A DNA stretch of 14,412 nucleotides from positions 1 to 14,412 of the forward strand of contig USJN01000009.1 in assembly GCA_900554945.1 (NCBI GenBank). Reading direction: 5' to 3'. The translations under genes were made by a program, and so were the position numbers. The notes under the pieces are model-generated. The model saw nothing but the letters and a program-made list of their open reading frames with translations, was not told the DNA's origin and did no database searches. The number at the start of each line of letters is the position of its first letter. Positions within the stretch are counted from its first letter, which is position 1. The stretch is from an uncultured Coriobacteriaceae bacterium. Its GTDB lineage: Bacteria; Actinomycetota; Coriobacteriia; Coriobacteriales; Eggerthellaceae. Below are positions 7,264-14,412 of the stretch, one piece after another.

Positions 7264-7390
7264 GTACATTTGCCGAAAAAGGCACGTCGGGCGCGACGGG
7301 TTGTCCCATAGCGCCCCAAGAGCGGTCAAAAGCCAGTGCCCCGCGGCTTGCATAGCCCAAGAATGACACAGGGGACGCACTTGCACGCGC
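7264..7390. other. Intergenic stretch between the clpB terminator and the trkH unit promoter
   Basis: About 130 bp with no convincing gene. Short open frames cross it but lack ribosome sites. The plus strand contains TGACACAGGGGACG (7364-7376 and flanks), which resembles a short dispersed intergenic repeat type found in several bacterial genomes. One copy alone cannot establish that. Confidence 0.3.
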
Positions 7391-7430
7391 AAAGAAACCC
7401 GCCAAGCTGCTTCTCGCAACTTGGCGGGTT
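7391..7430 (-). terminator. Rho-independent terminator after clpB
   Basis: A perfect 11-bp stem, AACCCGCCAAG (7420-7430 on the minus strand) with CTTGGCGGGTT (7396-7406), closes a 13-nt loop. It is followed on the minus strand by TCTTT, giving an interrupted T tract GGGTTTCTTT. It lies 26 nt after the clpB stop and would end the dnaK-clpB transcript before the trkH unit. Confidence 0.85.
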
Positions 7431-7455
7431 CGATAGCCATATCTGCTCTCGATCC

Positions 7456-10143
<2,688 letters not shown>

Positions 10144-10155
10144 ATACGTTCTCCT

Positions 10156-10533
10156 TTATGGTAAACGCCTCGTCGGCGTTACGCGGACGATGGCGCCGAC
10201 GGGGGTGCGGGTTTCCAATTCGCGAACGCGATCGGCGAGGCGGCGCACCCGCGCGTGCAGGTCTTCCACTTCTTCCTCGCGCTCATCCAGCCGGCTCTGC
10301 AGATCAAGGATGCGCGTGACGCCTGCGAGGTTGATGCCCTCGCTCGTCAGCTCGTTGATCAGGTTGAGCCGATCGATGTCGGCCTGGGAATACATGCGCG
10401 TATTGCCACTGGTGCGGCAGGGAGTGACAAGGCCCTTCTGCTCGTAGGAACGCAGGGTCTGCGGATGCACTCCAGCCAGCTCTGCGGCAATGCTGATCAT
10501 GTACAGCGGCCGATTCTTATCGTCTAGGCCCAT
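10156..10533 (-). CDS. hspR: Heat-shock repressor HspR (MerR family)
   Basis: Transcriptional repressor of the dnaK/clpB regulon in actinobacteria. In characterised systems it binds the HAIR inverted repeat with DnaK as co-repressor, so free DnaK shuts the operon down. The 125-residue product has a MerR-type winged helix: [26 protein letters not shown] (11-36) holds the HTH, followed by the wing with [15 protein letters not shown] (42-56). A helical, charged coiled region (about 78-110) would mediate dimerisation. Length and the 'HPQTLR.YE..GL..P.RT.GN.R.YS..D' pattern match HspR rather than metal-sensing MerR proteins, and no metal-binding Cys pair is visible. The start ATG (10531-10533) overlaps the dnaJ stop by 10 nt, with GAGGAG upstream. 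The gene ends 12 nt before clpB. An operator-like site is present at the dnaK promoter (14219-14239). Confidence 0.95.
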   Translation of the reverse strand: MGLDDKNRPLYMISIAAELAGVHPQTLRSYEQKGLVTPCRTSGNTRMYSQADIDRLNLINELTSEGINLAGVTRILDLQSRLDEREEEVEDLHARVRRLADRVRELETRTPVGAIVRVTPTRRLP

Positions 10534-11474
10534 GGACGCTTCTCCTCTCCCGTTGCGGCGAGGAATTCCTCCATGGCCTTCTTCTGCTCATCGTTCATAT
10601 CCGTGGGGATATCGACATGAATCCGAATCTTCAAGTTGCCGAACTGCCCCTTGTTCTTCAGATCGGGAGCTCCTTTGCCCTTGATGGTGAGCACCTTGCC
10701 ATCTTGCGTGCCGGCGGGCACCTTCACCTTGATCTTCTTGCCATCGGGCGTGGGAACCACGATTGAGGCGCCGAGAGCGGCCTCCGCCACGTTTATCGGC
10801 AGCTGCACCGTCACATCGGCCTTGTCGCGGCCGAAATAGGGATGCGCGTCAATCTTGGTGGTGATGAGCAAGTCGCCCGCCGCTCCGCCGGCATCGCCGG
10901 GAGCTCCTTGGCCCTTCAAGCGCACACGGCCGCCGTCGACAGCGCCAGCGGGCACCTTCACCGTGTGGGTGTCGGACTCGCTCTTGCCGGGGATGCGCAC
11001 GGTGATGCGCTTCTCTGCGCCGTTGAACGCCTCGTCGAACGTCACGTTCAGCGTCACGTTCATATCCTGGCCGCGCCGGGGCTGGGGCTGGCCGCCGAAA
11101 CCGCCGCCGAAATCCCAATTGCCCCCAAACGCACCTTCGCCGTGGCGAATGCTCTCCAGAATATCGGCCCAGCTGCCGCTGAAACCGCCGGCTCCACCGC
11201 CGCCGAAAATGTCCTCGACGTTGAAGCCCGCACCTCCGCCCCATCCCTGGGGAATCTGGTTCTCATTCGCCGTGCCGTACTGGTCGTAAAGCGCGCGCTT
11301 CTTCTCGTCGCTCAGAACTTCGTAGGCCTCGTTCAGCTCCTTGAACTTTGCCTCGTCGCCACCGGCATCGGGGTGATGCTTGCGGGCGAGCTTGCGAAAC
11401 GCCTTTTTGATCTCGTCGGCCGTGGCGGTGCGCGGAACGCCTAGCGTTTTGTAGTAATCGGGCGTAGACGCCAT
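10524..11474 (-). CDS. dnaJ: DnaJ-type co-chaperone without the zinc-finger domain
   Basis: J-domain protein that stimulates DnaK ATPase and delivers substrates. The 316-residue product has an N-terminal J domain (5-68) with the HPD motif (34-36), a Gly/Phe-rich linker (about 77-128), and two C-terminal beta-sandwich regions (about 136-290), including '[21 protein letters not shown]' style motifs. The four CxxCxGxG zinc repeats of classical DnaJ are absent and no cysteines occur, so it is the type II (CbpA/DnaJ2-like) form, despite its position in the dnaK operon. I start it at 11474 because GGAGGTG lies 7 nt upstream; the ATG at 11489 would place this ribosome site inside the gene. An 87-nt gap holding a strong hairpin separates it from grpE, and its stop overlaps hspR. 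Confidence 0.94.
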   Translation of the reverse strand: MASTPDYYKTLGVPRTATADEIKKAFRKLARKHHPDAGGDEAKFKELNEAYEVLSDEKKRALYDQYGTANENQIPQGWGGGAGFNVEDIFGGGGAGGFSGSWADILESIRHGEGAFGGNWDFGGGFGGQPQPRRGQDMNVTLNVTFDEAFNGAEKRITVRIPGKSESDTHTVKVPAGAVDGGRVRLKGQGAPGDAGGAAGDLLITTKIDAHPYFGRDKADVTVQLPINVAEAALGASIVVPTPDGKKIKVKVPAGTQDGKVLTIKGKGAPDLKNKGQFGNLKIRIHVDIPTDMNDEQKKAMEEFLAATGEEKRPWA

Positions 11475-11480
11475 TCGTTC

Positions 11481-11487
11481 CACCTCC
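11481..11487 (-). promoter_or_regulatory. Ribosome binding site deciding the dnaJ start
   Basis: GGAGGTG on the minus strand, 7 nt before the ATG at 11474. It overlaps the G of an upstream in-frame ATG (11487-11489), which argues for the downstream start. Confidence 0.8.
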
Positions 11488-11525
11488 ATTACCTTAGTTG
11501 ATTACTTAGAATTCGCTTCTCACGC

Positions 11526-11556
11526 ACGAGGGCGGCCAAGCTGCGGCCGCCCTCGT
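11526..11556 (-). other. Strong GC hairpin between grpE and dnaJ without a T run
   Basis: The 12-bp stem ACGAGGGCGGCC / GGCCGCCCTCGT encloses a 7-nt loop, 5 nt after the grpE stop. On the minus strand it is followed by GCGTGAGAAG, with no U tract, so it is not a standard intrinsic terminator. It could attenuate read-through, mark an mRNA processing point, or protect the 3' end of a dnaK-grpE message. Confidence 0.7.
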
Positions 11557-11561
11557 CAGTC

Positions 11562-12245
11562 TTACTCTTCTTCGGGCTTCTCCCGCTTGGGGCCGCCCGT
11601 GGTGATGGTCACCATGGCGGGCCTGATGACCTTCGAGCCCATCTTGTATCCGGGCTGGTAAACCTGCGCCACCGTTTCATCGGGAACGCTCGGATCGTCC
11701 ACTGTGCCCACCGCTTGGCACTCGAGGGCATCGAAAGCCTCGCCCGCGGGGCTGATGACGACCAAGCCTCCCTTGGCCAGCACGTCGGAGAGCTTGGTCT
11801 GCACGGCCTTCACGCCACCGAGCAAACCGGTCTCTCCGTTGGCTTCGGCGTAGTCCACCGTGCGGGCGAAGTCATCGAGCACGGGAATGATGCTCTCCAT
11901 GAGCTTCTCCGTGGCGCGAACCTTCTCGGCCTCGCGCTGCTCGGTCATACGACGGCGGTAGGTGTCCCACTCGGCATGCAGCCGCACGTACTTGTCCTGC
12001 CAATCGGCGGCCTCGGCCTTGGCGGCGGCCACCAACTCCGACTCCTCGATAGCGCCGGCCACGGCTTCCGCGGCAGCGCGCTCGAGCTCGGAATCAAGCT
12101 CGTCGGCCTCGTTGGCCTCGATCACCTCGGCATCGGCAACCACCTCGGCCGCAGACGCGTCGTCGGCGGAGGCGGTGGCCGCCACATCGGCGGCCACGTC
12201 CTTGGGGGTAGAAGAGGTGACCTGGTCCTTCTCGGGCTCAGTCAT
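11562..12245 (-). CDS. grpE: Nucleotide exchange factor GrpE
   Basis: Releases ADP from DnaK to complete the chaperone cycle. The 227-residue product has a long acidic, Ala-rich N-terminal region (1-80) of low complexity, as is common in GrpE, followed by a coiled-coil helix with DKYVRLHAEWDTYRRRM (84-100). The family block ESIIPVLDDFARTV (117-130) comes next, and the C-terminal beta domain ends with QVYQPGYKMGSKVIRPAMV (194-212), a close match to the 'Q.GY...rvlRPA.V' family signature. The start ATG (12243-12245) is 5 nt after the dnaK stop and uses an AAGGGAAG site within the end of dnaK, so the two are co-expressed. Confidence 0.97.
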   Translation of the reverse strand: MTEPEKDQVTSSTPKDVAADVAATASADDASAAEVVADAEVIEANEADELDSELERAAAEAVAGAIEESELVAAAKAEAADWQDKYVRLHAEWDTYRRRMTEQREAEKVRATEKLMESIIPVLDDFARTVDYAEANGETGLLGGVKAVQTKLSDVLAKGGLVVISPAGEAFDALECQAVGTVDDPSVPDETVAQVYQPGYKMGSKVIRPAMVTITTGGPKREKPEEE

Positions 12246-12250
12246 CGTTC

Positions 12251-14155
12251 TTACTTCCCTTCGTTCTCGTCGTCGACGACCTCGTAGTCGGCCTCGATGG
12301 TATCATCGGCCGGAGCAGTCTCGGCAGCGGCGGCCTGGGCGCCGGCAGCCGCACCCTCGGTGGAGTACACGACCTCGGCGAGCTTGTAGCCAGCCTGCTG
12401 AATCTTCTCGGTCGCGGCCTTGATGGCGTCGATATCGGTACCCTCAAGCGCGCTCTTGGTGGCGGCGATAGCCTCCTCGGCCTGGGCCTTGGCATCGGCC
12501 GGAACCTTGTCGCCCAGCTCGTCGAGCGTCTGCTGGGTGGCGTTCACCAGGGCGTCGGCGTTGTTGCGCACCTCGGCCTCTTCCTTGCGGGCAGCGTCCT
12601 CTTCGGCGTGCTGCTCGGCGTCCTTCACCATGCGGTCCACTTCGTCATCGGACAGGGCCGTGGAGCCGGAGATGGTGATCTGCTGCTGCTTGCCGGTGCC
12701 GAGATCCTTAGCGGACACGTTCACGATGCCGTTGGCGTCGATATCGAAGGTGACCTCGATCTGCGGCACGCCGCGGCGGGCAGCCGGAATGCCGGTCAGC
12801 TGGAAGCGGCCGAGCGTCTTGTTGCCCGCGGCCATCTCGCGCTCGCCCTGCAGGACGTGCACCTCGACGGAGGTCTGGTTGTCGGCCGCCGTGGAGTAGA
12901 TCTCGGTCTTGCGGGTCGGGATGGTGGTGTTGCGCTCGATCATCTTGGTCATCACGCCGCCCATGGTCTCAACACCGAGGGACAGTGGGGTGACGTCGAG
13001 CAGCAGGATGCCCTGCACGTCGCCGGCGAGCACGCCGCCTTGCACGGCAGCGCCCATGGCCACGACCTCGTCCGGGTTCACGGACATGTTCGGCGCCTTG
13101 CCGGTGAGGGTCTTCACGAGCTCCTGCACGGCCGGCATACGGGTGGAGCCGCCGACGAGAATGACCTCGTCAACTTCGCCCATCTTCAGGCCGGCATCCT
13201 TCAGCGCCTGCTCCACCGGCTTCTTGCAGCGGTCGAGCAGATCCTTGGTGATGCGCTCGAACTCGGCGCGGGTCAGCGTGAGATCCAGGTGCTTCGGGCC
13301 GGAGGCATCGGCGGTGATGAAGGGCAAGTTGATGTTGGTCTGCGAGGTGGAGGACAGCTCCATCTTCGCCTTCTCGGCGGCTTCCTTCAGACGCTGCAGG
13401 GCCATGGGATCCTTGCGCAGATCGATGCCGTTCTCGGCCTGGAACTTGTCGGCCATCCAATCGATGATGCGCTGATCCCAGTCGTCGCCGCCCAGGTGGT
13501 TGTCGCCAGCGGTGGAGGCTACCTCGAACACGCCGTCACCGAGCTCCAGCACGGACACATCGAAGGTGCCGCCGCCCAGGTCGAAGACGAGGATCTTCTC
13601 GTCATGGTCGACCTTATCGAGGCCGTAGGCGAGCGCCGCGGCCGTCGGCTCGTTGATGATGCGCAGCACCTCGAGGCCGGCGATCTTGCCAGCGTCCTTG
13701 GTGGCCTGGCGCTGAGCGTCGTTGAAGTAGGCCGGCACGGTGATGACGGCCTGGGTGATGGGCTGGCCCACCTGCTTCTCCGCGTCGGTCTTCAGCTTCT
13801 GAAGCACCATAGCGGAGATCTCCTCGGGGGTATAGTCCTTGCCGTCGATATCGATAACGGCACGGCCATCCTTGCCCTTCTGAACCTTGTAGCTCACGGT
13901 CTTCTGCTCTTCGGGAGTCTCGTCGAAGGAGCGGCCGATGAAGCGCTTCACGGAAGAGACGGTGTTCTCGGGGTTGGTGACGGCCTGGTTCTTCGCGGCC
14001 TTACCGACGACGCGCTCGCCGTCCTTGCGGAAGCCCTCGACGGACGGGGTGGTGCGGTCGCCCTCAGCGTTCACCAGAATTTCGGGCTCGGAACCCTCCA
14101 TGACCGCCATAGCGGAGTTGGTGGTGCCCAAATCGATACCAAGAATCTTAGCCAT
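12251..14155 (-). CDS. dnaK: Molecular chaperone DnaK (Hsp70)
   Basis: ATP-driven Hsp70 chaperone of the cytoplasm and, in HspR organisms, co-repressor of its own operon. The 634-residue product shows the three Hsp70 signatures: IDLGTTNS (7-14), [13 protein letters not shown] (189-201) and [17 protein letters not shown] (331-347). It also has the interdomain linker [11 protein letters not shown] (384-394), a substrate-binding beta domain to about 500, a helical lid, and a low-complexity Ala-rich tail ending in the acidic [13 protein letters not shown]. The ATG at 14155 gives the canonical [10 protein letters not shown] start, with GAGG 9 nt upstream. The frame stays open to 14254, but that extension crosses the promoter and is rejected. 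It is the first gene of the dnaK-grpE-dnaJ-hspR-clpB operon. Confidence 0.98.
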   Translation of the reverse strand: MAKILGIDLGTTNSAMAVMEGSEPEILVNAEGDRTTPSVEGFRKDGERVVGKAAKNQAVTNPENTVSSVKRFIGRSFDETPEEQKTVSYKVQKGKDGRAVIDIDGKDYTPEEISAMVLQKLKTDAEKQVGQPITQAVITVPAYFNDAQRQATKDAGKIAGLEVLRIINEPTAAALAYGLDKVDHDEKILVFDLGGGTFDVSVLELGDGVFEVASTAGDNHLGGDDWDQRIIDWMADKFQAENGIDLRKDPMALQRLKEAAEKAKMELSSTSQTNINLPFITADASGPKHLDLTLTRAEFERITKDLLDRCKKPVEQALKDAGLKMGEVDEVILVGGSTRMPAVQELVKTLTGKAPNMSVNPDEVVAMGAAVQGGVLAGDVQGILLLDVTPLSLGVETMGGVMTKMIERNTTIPTRKTEIYSTAADNQTSVEVHVLQGEREMAAGNKTLGRFQLTGIPAARRGVPQIEVTFDIDANGIVNVSAKDLGTGKQQQITISGSTALSDDEVDRMVKDAEQHAEEDAARKEEAEVRNNADALVNATQQTLDELGDKVPADAKAQAEEAIAATKSALEGTDIDAIKAATEKIQQAGYKLAEVVYSTEGAAAGAQAAAAETAPADDTIEADYEVVDDENEGK

Positions 14156-14209
14156 TGTGTACTGCCTCGCTTTCACAGTTTCACGTATAGATGAATGATG
14201 TTGAGATGC

Positions 14210-14238
14210 ACTATAAAACCTTAGTCTAGTGCTGTCAA
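14210..14238 (-). promoter_or_regulatory. Sigma-70-type promoter of the dnaK operon
   Basis: On the minus strand TTGACA (14233-14238) is separated by exactly 17 bp from TATAGT (14210-14215), matching consensus at 6/6 and 5/6. The predicted start lies near 14203, giving a leader of just under 50 nt before the dnaK ATG. This fits housekeeping-sigma transcription under repressor control, as in other HspR regulons. Confidence 0.85.
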
Positions 14239-14239
14239 G
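14219..14239 (-). promoter_or_regulatory. Degenerate HAIR-like operator (HspR) overlapping the -35
   Basis: The minus strand reads CTTGACA, 7 nt, ACTAAGG. The HAIR consensus is CTTGAGT-N7-ACTCAAG, so each half matches at 5 of 7 and the spacer length is exact. The site covers the -35 box and most of the spacer, where repressor binding would block polymerase. The match is imperfect and part of it is constrained by TTGACA itself; hspR in the same operon supports the reading. Confidence 0.5.
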
Positions 14240-14256
14240 TTTTCTCAACAACATTC

Positions 14257-14273
14257 AGTGAGACAAGCTCACT
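14257..14273. repeat. Perfect palindrome AGTGAG-N5-CTCACT upstream of the dnaK promoter
   Basis: Six-bp perfect arms with a 5-nt spacer, centred about 62 bp upstream of the predicted dnaK start. It looks like a dimeric regulator site, but matches neither CIRCE nor HAIR by spacing. Farther upstream a weaker GCGCC-N7-GGCGC repeat occurs at 14288-14304. Confidence 0.4.
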
Positions 14274-14412
14274 TCCCAGCACAATACGCGCCGAAATATG
14301 GCGCAGGCACGACACGGAGCTTCTGTTGCCAAACTAAAATAATGCTGTTATCAGGGGGAATTCAAAGAAATTGAGCGCGTGCCTCTTCACTTTCCTAAGC
14401 GCCTCTCGTGAA
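14274..14412. other. Upstream intergenic DNA at the window edge
   Basis: I see no gene here. The stretch is more AT-rich than the coding DNA and ends at the window border. It probably continues the regulatory or intergenic region upstream of dnaK. Confidence 0.4.

Larger units (their letters stand above)
14200..14249 (-). repeat. Inverted repeat GTTGAGA / TCTCAAC bracketing the dnaK promoter
   Basis: Perfect 7-bp arms at 14243-14249 and 14200-14206 flank the -35 and -10 elements symmetrically, with arm centres 43 bp apart, about four helical turns. Each arm contains TTGAG, the core of a HAIR half-site, so they may be auxiliary HspR contacts. Confidence 0.4.

Noticed and set aside
7113..7319. 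68-codon version of the small protein upstream of trkH
   Set aside because: The added N-terminal residues are Arg-rich, lie upstream of the likely -10 element and have no ribosome site. The 45-codon form is preferred.
12608..14194. A 528-codon plus-strand open frame opposite dnaK
   Set aside because: Antisense shadow of a highly conserved Hsp70 gene, with His/Gly/Leu-rich low-complexity translation. It is the well-known artefact of frames opposite dnaK.
14156..14254. N-terminal extension of dnaK
   Set aside because: The added residues cross the -10 and spacer of the dnaK promoter, and the canonical [10 protein letters not shown] start has its own ribosome site.
14200..14280. CIRCE element (HrcA operator) at dnaK
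   Set aside because: No TTAGCACTC-N9-GAGTGCTAA-like repeat is present. The palindromes here have different arms and spacers.
14336..14365. Second upstream promoter TTGAAT-N18-TATTTT on the minus strand
   Set aside because: Each hexamer matches consensus at only 4 of 6 and the region is AT-rich, so the match is weak beside the clear promoter at 14210-14238.

Overview
This window reads as ordinary chromosomal DNA from a GC-rich actinobacterium. Three things point to Coriobacteriia, possibly an Eggerthellaceae-type gut anaerobe: a dnaK-grpE-dnaJ-hspR-clpB heat-shock cluster with an HspR (MerR-type) repressor, a phosphate-binding lipoprotein whose signal peptide carries both a twin-arginine motif and a lipobox, and strong G/C third-position use. 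The lineage is an inference from gene order and protein style, not from a search. Every convincing gene lies on the minus strand, so transcription runs from high to low coordinates. The long plus-strand open frames are shadows of these genes.

Three transcription units can be read. (1) Heat shock, 14412 down to about 7390: a sigma-70-like promoter (TTGACA, 17 bp, TATAGT) overlaps a degenerate HAIR-type HspR operator. It is followed by dnaK, grpE, dnaJ, hspR and clpB with tight or overlapping junctions, and the unit ends at a Rho-independent terminator at 7391-7430. A strong GC hairpin without a T run lies between grpE and dnaJ. (2) A membrane/ribosome unit, about 7265 to 3831: a 45-residue one-helix membrane protein that may be translated from a leaderless mRNA, a TrkH-family potassium transporter, an unrecognised secreted or membrane-anchored protein with an OB-like central region, and the ribosome-assembly GTPase RsgA. 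The genes are 4-6 nt apart or overlap in ATGA. (3) High-affinity phosphate uptake, about 3740 to beyond position 1: four contiguous 11-bp units resembling a Pho box precede pstS, pstC, pstA and pstB. pstB is cut by the window edge, probably close to its C-terminus.

The genes do well-known jobs: DnaK/DnaJ/GrpE/ClpB refold and disaggregate proteins under HspR feedback, PstSCAB imports phosphate, TrkH moves potassium, and RsgA matures the 30S subunit. I see no CRISPR array, phage, insertion sequence, tRNA, rRNA or defence island. I see no clear undescribed system. The best leads are the small protein and the OB-like protein of unit 2, and the regulatory architecture of the dnaK and pst promoters.
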